A DNA stretch of 64,000 nt, from contig NZ_WTYV01000004.1 of the NCBI RefSeq assembly GCF_009827655.1, positions 1 through 64,000 of the forward strand. Direction: 5' to 3'. Below are positions 7,277 to 15,109 of this stretch, one piece after another (the stretch's first letter is position 1; every line of letters begins with the position of its first letter). A program made the position numbers and the translations under genes. The notes under the pieces were generated by a model. It searched no databases, was not told where the DNA came from, and worked only from the letters and a program-made list of their open reading frames with translations. This DNA is from Alteraurantiacibacter buctensis. Its GTDB lineage: Bacteria; Pseudomonadota; Alphaproteobacteria; Sphingomonadales; Sphingomonadaceae.

Positions 7277-9502
7277 ATGTCCAATTCGTCTCTTGCCTTT
7301 GCCTTCGATAAACCATCACCGCCCGTTGTTGCGATGGCGGCCCAGACCATGGCTTCAGAGCTCGCAGCAGGCCGCGCGCTGTCACGCAGCGACATCAGCC
7401 GTATCATGACTGCGCACTTTGGAGGGAGTGATGCTCTCGGGCGATGGTCAGTTCGCGATGCTCACGCCGCGATCGAACTTGCGCAAGTTCAATACCTGCA
7501 AGCATCGGATCCGATCCGACTCTCGGCCCGGATCGAGGAAGCAGACCGGTTCTTCTGTTCCCTCGAGGCCCGAATTTCGACCCAGACCAATCGCAGTGAA
7601 GAGCAGATCGAATGGCAGCAGTTTGCAACACCGCCCCGCGTTGCCTGGCTTGCTGCCCGGGCTTGCGCGCTCGTCGCAGACGAGCTCGTGCTAGAACCGT
7701 CGGCCGGAACAGGGATGCTCGCGGTCTGGGCCTCCAAGGCCGGCACACGCCTTGCCTTGAACGAAATCTCGCCGCTGCGCCGCGACTGCCTGAGCGCTCT
7801 GTTTCCGGCTGCCCGCGTGACCCGGCATGATGCCGAGCTCATCGACGAATTGCTCGATCCGGCAATCGCACCCAGCGTCGTGCTGATGAACCCGCCATAT
7901 TCTCATGGGATCGAGCGGGGCCACGATGGTCGCACCGGGGGGAGGCATCTGCGCTCGGCCTGGAACAGGCTTGCCCCGGGCGGGCGGCTGGTTGCGATCA
8001 TGCCTGAATGGTTCGATTGCACCAGGTTTCTGGTGGGGCTGAAGGGGCCAGTGGCTCTGCGGCTCAATGCCGCGGTCGGGGCGACCAACGACGCCCTGGC
8101 CCGTGAGCTCATGACTGCGGACCTGTCGCGCGTGCATGCCATGATGCGCGGTACTATCGCCGATCCGCTGACCGCGCCGGAAGCCGCCCGCATGGCGGAA
8201 TCGATCCGGGCCGTTTTCAACGTGAACGCCAAGGCGCTCAAGCTGCTGCCGACTGCCGGACCTCGTTTCTCGGTCCGCCAGTGGATCGAGGACGGGGCCG
8301 ATAGCGCCCGAAGCGAAGGCTCGATCCTGTTCATCTCGGCTCGCTATGTCGACATGAGCGTCTGCGCGCAGCTGCTCACGCTCTGGCTCGACACGGCCAT
8401 GAACACGCTGATGACGATGCCCCGCACCCGCGATCTCAAGTGCTGGTTCTTCGTCGATGAGCTCGGCGCATTGCACCGCCTGCCGGCCCTCGAGAAAGGC
8501 TTGCAGACGGCGCGCAATTTTGGCGGCGCGATTGTTCTTGGCCTGCACGCCTATGCCAAGCTCAAGGAGGTCTACGGCGAGAACATGGCGATGACGCTGG
8601 CATCGCTCGCCCGAACCAAACTGATCCTTGGAACCGCCGACCGCGAGACAGCCACCTGGTGCTCCGACTTCATCGGCCATCGCCAGGTCAGGGACATGGA
8701 GGAGGGCTACACTTACGGCTACAACAATGCCCGTGATGCGGTCAGCCTCACCCCGCGCAAGCACATCGAGCCGCTCCTGCTGCCCGACCAGCTGATGAAC
8801 CTGCCGCGCCTGTCAGGGTACATCAAGTTCCCCGACGGCTTTCCTGCTGCGCCGGTCAAGCTGAAGCCCGTCGACCGACCCAAGCGGGCGGAGACCTTCA
8901 TCGCCAGGGTCAAGGAAAGCCCGAAGGCAAGGGGCACGGTGCCCCATCCGGGGGCGGAGCAGGCAGAGCAGCCGATAGCGCCGACAGGTAGCGAGCATCC
9001 CTCGTCCAACGATGACGGAGCGGGCAAGCCGGTCGTCCCAAAGCAAGGAGAGCTTGCCCTGGATCAGGGACCGAAAGTCGCGCCGAGACAAGAGCCTGAC
9101 GCGCCAGCCAAGGACCTTGAACGGGCAGTGGAACGCACACCCGGCAAGACGTCGAAGAAGCGGGAACCGGCAACTCGCTCCGGCCAGGAGAAGGCAGGCA
9201 AGGCCAGGAAGGAGCGGTCGAACACCAGAACCGATGCCCCGCCGCGAAAGGCTGGACCTTCCGCCCGCCCGCTTCTCCCGACGGGCGAAGCCTCAGCGAC
9301 TCCGGATCAGTCAGCTTCTGCCAAGGGTGCTGCCCGGCCCGGCGCGCCCGACACTAAGGCGCTGCAAGAGAGCAAGCCGGATACCCCGAAGAGCCAAGGT
9401 TCCAGCGATGCTGCTGCGCGCAAGCTGATGCTTGAGGATGGATTGCGGGAGCATGAGCCTCCGCCGATCACTGGTCCCGATCTTGGCGACATGGAGATGT
9501 GA
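7277..9502 (+). CDS. Chimeric gene: strawberry-notch methyltransferase N-part fused in frame to TraD C-part
   Basis: 741 residues. Residues about 1-262 match the N-terminal methyltransferase of the conjugative-element strawberry-notch proteins (motif I EPSAGTG near 138, catalytic VLMNPPYS near 204, then IMPEWFDCTRF); the helicase part that normally follows is absent. From about residue 265 the sequence changes to the C-terminal half of a TraD/VirD4-type coupling protein: Walker B in CWFFVDELGALHRLP near 391, then the TALASLARTKLILG-like and ATWCSDFIG segments, then a 200-residue Pro/Ala/Lys-rich tail. TraD's membrane helices and Walker A are missing. A several-kilobase in-frame deletion with the junction near 8065-8090 explains this. 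Without Walker A the coupling function should be dead, although the methyltransferase may survive. The stop lies just before the relaxase. Confidence 0.8.
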   Translation: MSNSSLAFAFDKPSPPVVAMAAQTMASELAAGRALSRSDISRIMTAHFGGSDALGRWSVRDAHAAIELAQVQYLQASDPIRLSARIEEADRFFCSLEARISTQTNRSEEQIEWQQFATPPRVAWLAARACALVADELVLEPSAGTGMLAVWASKAGTRLALNEISPLRRDCLSALFPAARVTRHDAELIDELLDPAIAPSVVLMNPPYSHGIERGHDGRTGGRHLRSAWNRLAPGGRLVAIMPEWFDCTRFLVGLKGPVALRLNAAVGATNDALARELMTADLSRVHAMMRGTIADPLTAPEAARMAESIRAVFNVNAKALKLLPTAGPRFSVRQWIEDGADSARSEGSILFISARYVDMSVCAQLLTLWLDTAMNTLMTMPRTRDLKCWFFVDELGALHRLPALEKGLQTARNFGGAIVLGLHAYAKLKEVYGENMAMTLASLARTKLILGTADRETATWCSDFIGHRQVRDMEEGYTYGYNNARDAVSLTPRKHIEPLLLPDQLMNLPRLSGYIKFPDGFPAAPVKLKPVDRPKRAETFIARVKESPKARGTVPHPGAEQAEQPIAPTGSEHPSSNDDGAGKPVVPKQGELALDQGPKVAPRQEPDAPAKDLERAVERTPGKTSKKREPATRSGQEKAGKARKERSNTRTDAPPRKAGPSARPLLPTGEASATPDQSASAKGAARPGAPDTKALQESKPDTPKSQGSSDAAARKLMLEDGLREHEPPPITGPDLGDMEM

Positions 9503-9539
9503 GCATGTCGCTGGGATCCTCGGCATGGGGGACCGCCCC

Positions 9540-12467
9540 ATGCTGTCGGTAGCCAATGTCCGCACCGCCGGCGGCGCGGCCAACTACTTCGCTGCCGACA
9601 ATTACTACACGCGGGCTGATGCCGATCGCTCGGGTGAATGGCTAGGGAAGGGCGCTGCGGCGCTCGGGCTCAAAGGGGCCGTAGACGCGCGGCAGTTCGA
9701 GGCAATCCTCAAGGGGATGTTGCCTGACGGAAGCCGCGTCGGCAGTGACAACCGGGCGCACCGGGCGGGGACCGATCTCACCTTTTCGATGCCGAAAAGC
9801 TGGTCGGTCCTCGCTCTGGTGGGCGGCGACAAACGGATCCTCGACGCCTACGCCGCGGCCGTCCGGGAAACCCTGCGCTGGGCCGAGAAGAACCTTGCCG
9901 AGACCCGCATGGAGGTGCGGGGCAAAGAACGTGCCGTCCAGACCGGCAACCTTGCGATCGCGCTGTTCCAGCACGACACCAATCGCAACCAGGAGCCCAA
10001 CGCCCACTTCCATGCCGTCATTGCCAATGTGACGAGAGGGACCGACGGCAAATGGCGGGCGCTGCGCAACGACAAGCTCTGGCAGCACAATACCTTGCTC
10101 AATGCCATGACGATGGCGCGGTTTCGTTTGAGCGTCGAAAAGCTCGGCTACGAGGTCGGTGAGTTCGGCAAGCACGGCAATTTCGAGGCCGTCGGGGTGC
10201 CCAAGGCGGTCCGCGATGCGTTCAGTTCCCGGCGAGCGGAAATCCTGGAAGCGGCCGCCCAGATGAACTTCTCAGGGCCAGGCGTTCTCGATGCAGCAAC
10301 CCTGATGACCCGGGCCGACAAGGGGCGGATCGAAGACCGCGATGCGCTGACGCAGCAGTGGCAGGAAACGTCCGCAAGGCTGGGCTTTGATCCCGCCACA
10401 GTGACTGCCAGAGCCAATGCTCGCAGTACGCAGGATCTTGGCAATGTGATCGGTGTTAGGCCCACGATCCGCGCGATTGCCCGCAATGTTCAGGCCCTTG
10501 CAACCTCCCTTGCTGAGCGGCTCGGCCTGCGCGAAAATGACCCGTTGATACCTGCCCGGCTGACCAATCGCAGCGTCGAGCAGGTCGCTGCAATTCATGC
10601 GGTCGCCTCGGCTGTCCGGCACCTTGGCGAGCGGGAGGCGGCCTTCACGCGGGCCGACATCTACCGTGCAGCGCTTGGTTTTGCGCTCCCGACTTCGCTT
10701 GCAGACATCGAGCACCGCGTGGACCAGCTGCTCCGCCAGGGGCATCTGGAGAAGGGCAAGGGGGCCGACCGGGAACTGCTGACGACACGCGACGCTATCA
10801 GCCTCGAACAGCGCATCATTGCCGGGGTTGAAGACGGGCGCGGCGCCGCGCCGGCGATTGTCTCTCCTGAGCTTGCGGGGACCCGTCTGCAAGCCCTGTC
10901 CCAGATCAAATACGGCCTGACCTTGAACGCGGGACAGGAAGGGGCAGGGCGTCTGCTGCTTGCCTCAAACAACCGCATTGTCGCAATTCAGGGCGTTGCG
11001 GGAGCGGGCAAGAGCACGGTCCTCAAACCTGTCGCCGATATCCTGCGCGAGGAGGGCAGGGGTGTGCTCGGGCTCGCGGTGCAGAACACGCTGGTCCAGA
11101 TGCTCGAGCGCGATACGGGTATTCCATCGATGACGGTGTCGCGGTTCCTCGCTCGGCACCGCGACCTCCTGGAAAGGGCCGATGCGGACCGTCTCGCCGA
11201 GGCGCGGGCCGACATGCGCGGCACCGTCGTGCTGCTCGACGAGGCCTCGATGGTCGGCAATGCCGACAAGGAGAAGCTGGTGCGCCTCGCCAACCTGCTC
11301 GAACTCGGCCGCTTTGCGAGCATCGGGGACCGCAAGCAGCTGGGTGCCGTCGATGCTGGAAAGCCGTTCGATGTGATGCAGCAGGCCGGCATCGAGACTG
11401 CGGTGATGGGTACCAATCTTCGCGCACGCAGCGAAGGCCTGCGTCAAGCTCAACTGGCAGCGCAAGAAGGGCGCATCGAAGACGCCATGCGCCATTTGGC
11501 ACCCCAGGTGATCGAGGCGGGGAATGATACTGTTGTCGAAGCTGCTGCAGCCTGGCTGTCCCTGTCGACAGCCGAGCGCGAGGCAACCGCAATCTATGCC
11601 TCAGGCCGAAACCTGCGCAGCGCCGTGAACGATGCGGTGCAGACCGGCCTTAAAGCGAGCGGCGAGCTTGGTCCTGAAACCATGCAGCTCCGGACCCTTT
11701 CGCGCGTCAATGTGACCCGCGAGGAGCTGCGCTATGCGAGCACCTATGCGCCCGGCATGGTGGTCGATGTCGCGCGGCGTCAGCGCAGCCAGGGCCTTGC
11801 AGCAGGTAAATACCGGGTGGTTGGAACCGATGTGGCACGCGAGCGAGTCACGCTGGAGAACGAGCGTGGTCGCCAGTTCGAGTTTCGTCCGGGTCAGATC
11901 AGGCCGCAAGGTGAGCAGGATCCGCTGCGCCTTTTTGAAGTCCGCGCCCTCGACATTTACACCGGGGACAAGATCCGGTGGACCCAGACCGATCACCATC
12001 GGGGCCTGCTCAATGCCGACCAGGCCCAGATTGTTGCAGTCGACAAAGAGGCTGTCGTGGTGAAGACATCCTTCGGCGCAGAACACAGGCTGGAGCAGGG
12101 CGACCCGATGCTCCGCCGTCTCGATCTCGCCTATGCTCTCAATGCCCATATGGCTCAGGGGCTCACATCGGATCGCGGTATTGCGGTAATGGATAGCCGC
12201 GAGCGCAATCTCGCCAACCAGCAGACATTCCTGGTGACAATCACGCGGCTGCGCGATGGCTTCACCCTCTATGTCGACAATGCTGGCAAGCTCGAGGCGG
12301 CGGTCGAGCGCAATGCCGGCATGAAGCGCTCGGCGCTGGAAACAGTCGATCTCCTCCGCGATGCGGCATCCAAAGGGCAGGCCAAAGATCGTGTGGCTCC
12401 TGAGCAGACACGTAAACCGCCAGAGCTTGATCGGTCGATCACCAAGCCCTTCGAAATCGGCATCTAG
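9540..12467 (+). CDS. traA: MobF-family conjugative relaxase/helicase
   Basis: 975 residues from ATG 9540 (GGGGGA seven bases upstream); the family begins MLSVANVRTAGGAANYF. The N-terminal relaxase has Y22-Y23 in DNYYT as nicking tyrosines and a metal-binding histidine set H145, H156, H158 (NAHFHAVIANV). The C-terminal half is a RecD-like 5'-3' helicase: Walker A GVAGAGKST near 485, Walker B VVLLDEAS near 564, and a late motif ALNAHMAQGLTSDRG. It nicks oriT, binds the 5' end covalently and unwinds the transferred strand. It appears intact, unlike the coupling protein upstream. oriT was not located; the gaps at 12468-12537 and 6183-6306 are candidates. Confidence 0.92.
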   Translation: MLSVANVRTAGGAANYFAADNYYTRADADRSGEWLGKGAAALGLKGAVDARQFEAILKGMLPDGSRVGSDNRAHRAGTDLTFSMPKSWSVLALVGGDKRILDAYAAAVRETLRWAEKNLAETRMEVRGKERAVQTGNLAIALFQHDTNRNQEPNAHFHAVIANVTRGTDGKWRALRNDKLWQHNTLLNAMTMARFRLSVEKLGYEVGEFGKHGNFEAVGVPKAVRDAFSSRRAEILEAAAQMNFSGPGVLDAATLMTRADKGRIEDRDALTQQWQETSARLGFDPATVTARANARSTQDLGNVIGVRPTIRAIARNVQALATSLAERLGLRENDPLIPARLTNRSVEQVAAIHAVASAVRHLGEREAAFTRADIYRAALGFALPTSLADIEHRVDQLLRQGHLEKGKGADRELLTTRDAISLEQRIIAGVEDGRGAAPAIVSPELAGTRLQALSQIKYGLTLNAGQEGAGRLLLASNNRIVAIQGVAGAGKSTVLKPVADILREEGRGVLGLAVQNTLVQMLERDTGIPSMTVSRFLARHRDLLERADADRLAEARADMRGTVVLLDEASMVGNADKEKLVRLANLLELGRFASIGDRKQLGAVDAGKPFDVMQQAGIETAVMGTNLRARSEGLRQAQLAAQEGRIEDAMRHLAPQVIEAGNDTVVEAAAAWLSLSTAEREATAIYASGRNLRSAVNDAVQTGLKASGELGPETMQLRTLSRVNVTREELRYASTYAPGMVVDVARRQRSQGLAAGKYRVVGTDVARERVTLENERGRQFEFRPGQIRPQGEQDPLRLFEVRALDIYTGDKIRWTQTDHHRGLLNADQAQIVAVDKEAVVVKTSFGAEHRLEQGDPMLRRLDLAYALNAHMAQGLTSDRGIAVMDSRERNLANQQTFLVTITRLRDGFTLYVDNAGKLEAAVERNAGMKRSALETVDLLRDAASKGQAKDRVAPEQTRKPPELDRSITKPFEIGI

Positions 12468-12522
12468 CGTCCTGCTGTCCCCACGCGTCCGCACATGGCC
12501 GGTTGACGATAAGTTCTTTATT

Positions 12523-12537
12523 TGTTCTCATTAGCCC
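12523..12537 (-). promoter_or_regulatory. SOS/LexA box upstream of the 12538 gene
   Basis: GTTC-N7-GTTC with an all-A/T spacer, ending directly before the ATG at 12538 and ten bases after a TTGACG hexamer at 12513, so LexA binding would cover the promoter. Confidence 0.6.
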
Positions 12538-12777
12538 ATGCCCCGAATCTCCGACGATATCCTCCTCACCCATCTCGAAGTCGCGCTGGCCGTTGCGCCG
12601 GAGCACACGCTCGTCCGTCTCAATGCCGATGATCCACGCGCCCAGCGCAGCGCCAGGGTTGATCTGGCTCGTCATCTTGTCGAGCGCATGCGCGGTTTCA
12701 CCATCGAAGGCGACAGCCATGGCTGCCCAGGCGCGCAATCGTGCCTATTTCCGGGCGATCTGTCGCCGATCGGATGA
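12538..12777 (+). CDS. Small protein of unknown function under an SOS box
   Basis: 79 residues beginning MPRISDDILLTHLEVALAVA, amphipathic and helical, with no recognised domain. The residues after about 60 (GCPGAQSCLF) look unlike the rest, so the tail may be shortened or shifted. An overlapping minus-strand frame exists, but the plus-strand frame has the better amino-acid composition and directly follows an SOS box. It may be a small regulator of the conjugation genes (inference). Confidence 0.45.
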   Translation: MPRISDDILLTHLEVALAVAPEHTLVRLNADDPRAQRSARVDLARHLVERMRGFTIEGDSHGCPGAQSCLFPGDLSPIG

Positions 12778-12800
12778 ACTGGTAGTCTTGTCGAGGAGGG

Positions 12801-12998
12801 TTACTGGAGTGGCCGGTCCGGGGCGTTGGAGCTCAGCTGGCCAATTCGCTCGGCGATAGCCTGCCATGTCCGAATGCCTGCCTCGTCGCCAGCAAGTGCG
12901 AGAGCCCCAATCTGTTCGGCGACGTGCAAGGGTGCCTTGTCCCCATGGGCTCGCAGGACATGGTTGGCGCAGGCCCAGAGCTCCCAGTCGCTGAGCAT
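12801..12998 (-). CDS. Small DUF6961-like protein
   Basis: 65 residues (MLSDWELWACANHVLRAHGD), a compact helical protein common in sphingomonad conjugative elements and similar to DUF6961 as I recall the family. Its ATG overlaps the stop of the gene before it (TGATG), so the two are translationally coupled. It is the last gene of a three-gene minus-strand operon. Function unknown. Confidence 0.65.
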   Translation of the reverse strand: MLSDWELWACANHVLRAHGDKAPLHVAEQIGALALAGDEAGIRTWQAIAERIGQLSSNAPDRPLQ

Positions 12999-13303
12999 CA
13001 GCCGAGCGCGCTGATGGCCGCGCCAATCGTCGCGTAGAGACCATAGGCGACGAAGGCTGCGGCAAGAATGAATTCGAGGCGGAGTTTGAATGCAGTCGGA
13101 CGAGGCTGTCCGGCGGGCCATATCCGGTCGCAGGCAAACCCGTTGAACCCCGAACGCTCCCCGACCACTTCGACACGAGAGCCGATGAATTTGCGTACCT
13201 GGCGGGTGTTGTCGAGTTCCCAAGTCCCGCCACCGTCAGTTCGCAGCACCGGTCCGTTGGCCGCCCATTCGACGATGCCGGTCAGATGCGTGGTGCTGTT
13301 CAC
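12998..13303 (-). CDS. DUF5818-like protein with a C-terminal membrane segment
   Basis: 101 residues. The GTG start at 13303 overlaps the upstream TGA as GTGA; the longer frame to 13444 runs inside the nuclease-like gene. Residues about 5-65 look like a small OB-type beta barrel (TGIVEWAANGPVLRTDGGG, then SRVEVVGERSGFNGF). Residues 80-98 are hydrophobic (FILAAAFVAYGLYATIGAA), giving a C-terminal anchor. Role unknown; it probably works with its two operon neighbours. Confidence 0.6.
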   Translation of the reverse strand: MNSTTHLTGIVEWAANGPVLRTDGGGTWELDNTRQVRKFIGSRVEVVGERSGFNGFACDRIWPAGQPRPTAFKLRLEFILAAAFVAYGLYATIGAAISALG

Positions 13304-13728
13304 CGGCAAGCCGGGCCTTTCCAGTAGCGATCCCAGCGCAGGACAGTGCCGGTCTTGATCATGGCGCATGACAGATCGGCACCTGACGGCAGACGGCACC
13401 AGGCAGCGGTCCTGTTTCCGCCTGCGGATCCCTCGGAGCGGCATGTGAGACGCGGACCTCTGACTACCACGTGACCGGTCGAGATCGTTCCGCGCGCCCC
13501 GCCCATCAGCCGTACCAGCGCATCGCGCGCCTCAATCGCCGTGGCATCGGGGCAGGGCTGGTTGGTGCGGCAGGTGCCGTCCATTTCTCGCGCAGCGATG
13601 CCGGCGATCCGAAGGTGAGGGCCTTCCGCGCACCAGACCGGACCGTCACCATCCCAGACGTGGGTCGGTGTGCAGGTGAAGGTCTGACCGGAGGCGACGA
13701 TGGATGCTGCAAGCAAGGCAAGTATCAT
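13300..13728 (-). CDS. Secreted thermonuclease-like (SNase-fold) protein
   Basis: 142 residues with a short signal sequence (MILALLAASIVASGQ) followed by a staphylococcal-nuclease-like core: VWDGDGPVWCAEGPHLRIAG and an AREMDG segment, then EARDALVRLMGG. Six or more cysteines suggest a disulfide-stabilised periplasmic protein. The Asp-Gly-Asp resembles the SNase metal site, but the full Arg-Glu-Arg catalytic set was not established, so it may not be an active nuclease. It heads a coupled operon of three and lies beside the repressor. Confidence 0.65.
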   Translation of the reverse strand: MILALLAASIVASGQTFTCTPTHVWDGDGPVWCAEGPHLRIAGIAAREMDGTCRTNQPCPDATAIEARDALVRLMGGARGTISTGHVVVRGPRLTCRSEGSAGGNRTAAWCRLPSGADLSCAMIKTGTVLRWDRYWKGPACR

Positions 13729-13737
13729 ATGGCTCCC

Positions 13738-14379
13738 TTAGAGTGCTCGTCCGAACCAGAGAACCCGCCCGACGATATTGAGCGTCCGCTTCTCGAGACC
13801 GCGCCAGCTTGGATAGGCTGGGTTGTCGCTCAGAACCGACGCGCGCTTGCCCTGCGGTTCGAGGGCAATCCGCTTTACGCTCAGCATGTCGTCCATCCGC
13901 AGGACATAGATCCCGTCTCTCAGGCGCGCCTGGCCGTCCCCGAGATCGACCATGACTTCGTCGCCATCATGAAGGGTAGGCTCCATGGAGTCGCCATGCA
14001 CGGCGATGATCGACAGGCTCGATGCCTTGCTCGCTGTCAGCCGGCGCAGCCACTTTTCGTCGAAGCCGAATTGCGCGGATTTGGCTTCCATCTCAGCGAG
14101 AGCGCCGTGGCCGGCTGATGCCTCGACATTGAGCAAAGGCACATGGACCAGTTCGACGACTGGGCCTGAACGACGGGCAGGGGCACCGAGAATTTTCTCA
14201 TCGACCCCGAAGAATCGCGCAAGTACCGAGCGATCCTGCTCGTCCAGCTGCCTCGGGCTGCCGCGCCGAATGTACTGCTGGATGTAAGCGGCATTGCGCC
14301 CCAGCAGGCGCGAAACCGAGGAGTAATTCACTCCTCGTTGCTGGATCAGTTCGTCCAGGGCTCTCCGTGCGTCGTCCAT
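13738..14379 (-). CDS. S24-family self-cleaving repressor (LexA/CI-like)
   Basis: 213 residues from ATG 14379 (AGGA upstream); a GTG at 14403 is an alternative. Residues 1-65 are a helix-turn-helix domain (SSVSRLLGRNAAYIQQYIRR). A linker with an Ala-Gly pair (VEASAGHGA) is the likely cleavage site. The S24 peptidase has Ser131 in HGDSMEPTLHDGDEV and Lys169 in MLSVKRIAL. RecA-stimulated self-cleavage would inactivate it during DNA damage. It is transcribed away from the small HTH gene at 14486, with palindromic TAGGA-type operators and an SOS box in between. Matching sites occur before the tra operon, the primase and the 37924 regulator, so it probably holds the ICE quiet. Confidence 0.88.
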   Translation of the reverse strand: MDDARRALDELIQQRGVNYSSVSRLLGRNAAYIQQYIRRGSPRQLDEQDRSVLARFFGVDEKILGAPARRSGPVVELVHVPLLNVEASAGHGALAEMEAKSAQFGFDEKWLRRLTASKASSLSIIAVHGDSMEPTLHDGDEVMVDLGDGQARLRDGIYVLRMDDMLSVKRIALEPQGKRASVLSDNPAYPSWRGLEKRTLNIVGRVLWFGRAL

Positions 14380-14404
14380 GACTGCCAGTCCTATCGCAAG
14401 CACC

Positions 14405-14460
14405 TAGGAAAATCGATCCTAGACTCTAGGAAGCCTTCCTAGTAAGAACATAACAAGAAC
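14405..14460. promoter_or_regulatory. Repressor operators and SOS box in the divergent promoter
   Basis: Two TAGGA/TCCTA palindromes: TAGGA-N7-TCCTA at 14405-14421, and CTAGGAAGCCTTCCTAG at 14426-14442 (seven-base arms). Directly after is GAAC-N7-GAAC at 14446-14460. This is the only place where the TAGGA motif is palindromic, as expected of the strongest sites in an autoregulated repressor. Confidence 0.72.
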
Positions 14461-14485
14461 GCAAGCCTAAAGCGAGTCGAGGGCG

Positions 14486-14674
14486 ATGGAGCTACTGGAG
14501 CAGATCGAGGCATATCTGGCGCGAACCCAGACGTCGCCAAGCACCTTCGGCAGGTTGGCAGTTGGGGACCCAAGGCTGGTGTCCGATCTGAAGTCGGGTC
14601 GGCGGCCTCGCCGGCGCACCGAAGAGCGCTTGCAGGGGTATCTAAACGCAATCGGCTCAGTTGATGAAGTCTGA
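14486..14674 (+). CDS. Small HTH-type regulator, Cro-like
   Basis: 62 residues (MELLEQIEAYLARTQTSPST) with a short helix-turn-helix-like core, GRLAVGDPRLVSDLKSGRRP, and Arg-rich contacts after it. GAGGGCG precedes the start. It is divergent from the S24 repressor across shared operators, which is the position of a Cro-type or activator gene. A Cro-like role is inferred from position only. Confidence 0.65.
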   Translation: MELLEQIEAYLARTQTSPSTFGRLAVGDPRLVSDLKSGRRPRRRTEERLQGYLNAIGSVDEV

Positions 14675-14835
14675 CAGACTGTGCGATGCATTCGCAACCG
14701 TTAGGCTCGCGTTAAGTCAGCACAACACAGGTTGAGGACAGGTGTTCGTGAGCGCGTCACGGGTAGGCTTGGCCGCGCTCCATCGCTAATCACGGAGCTA
14801 ATAAGGGTTCCGGCGGTCTACCTTTTGTGTAATAA

Positions 14836-14857
14836 CGCAAATGCACAGACATTTGCG
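14836..14857. promoter_or_regulatory. Palindromic operator CGCAAATG-N6-CATTTGCG before the restriction cassette
   Basis: A perfect eight-base inverted repeat with a six-base spacer, ending nine bases before the RHH gene start. The position suggests autoregulation of the whole RHH-methyltransferase-McrBC transcript by the RHH protein, or by a host factor. The preceding 160 bases (14675-14835) hold no gene I can support. Confidence 0.6.
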
Positions 14858-14866
14858 GGGCAGGCC

Positions 14867-15109
14867 ATGCGTTTCACTGACACCAAGAGCGAAACCCTGA
14901 ATCTCCGGGTTTCCCCGACATTCAAGCAGGCCTTGAAAGAAGCCGCGGATCATGAGCAGCGCAGCATGGTGAACATGCTAGAGGTGTTGCTGGGTGACTA
15001 CTGCGATAGCAAGGGGATCGTACCCCCTGGATCGACAACCACAATGACCCCCGCACCAAAACCGACGCGTTCGAGCCGCAGGTCAGAGGCTGGAGCGGCT
15101 GCAGAATGA
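14867..15109 (+). CDS. Ribbon-helix-helix regulator of the restriction cassette
   Basis: 80 residues from ATG 14867 (GGGGCAGG upstream); the frame can be extended but without a start site. A beta strand plus two helices (SETLNLRVSPTFKQALKEAA, then SMVNMLEVLL) is the RHH pattern of MetJ/Arc or antitoxin-type repressors; the tail is Thr/Pro-rich and flexible. Its stop overlaps the methyltransferase start (ATGA), so expression is coupled. With the palindrome just upstream, it probably times methyltransferase and nuclease expression when the element enters a new cell (inference). Confidence 0.65.
   Translation: MRFTDTKSETLNLRVSPTFKQALKEAADHEQRSMVNMLEVLLGDYCDSKGIVPPGSTTTMTPAPKPTRSSRRSEAGAAAE

Noticed and set aside
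9432-9539. Relaxase start at 9432
   Set aside because: It lies in the end of the TraD gene; the family starts at MLSVANVRT (9540), which has a ribosome site.
12439-12738. Minus-strand gene opposite 12538
   Set aside because: It reads through the SOS box and the relaxase end and lacks a start site; the plus-strand frame is more protein-like.
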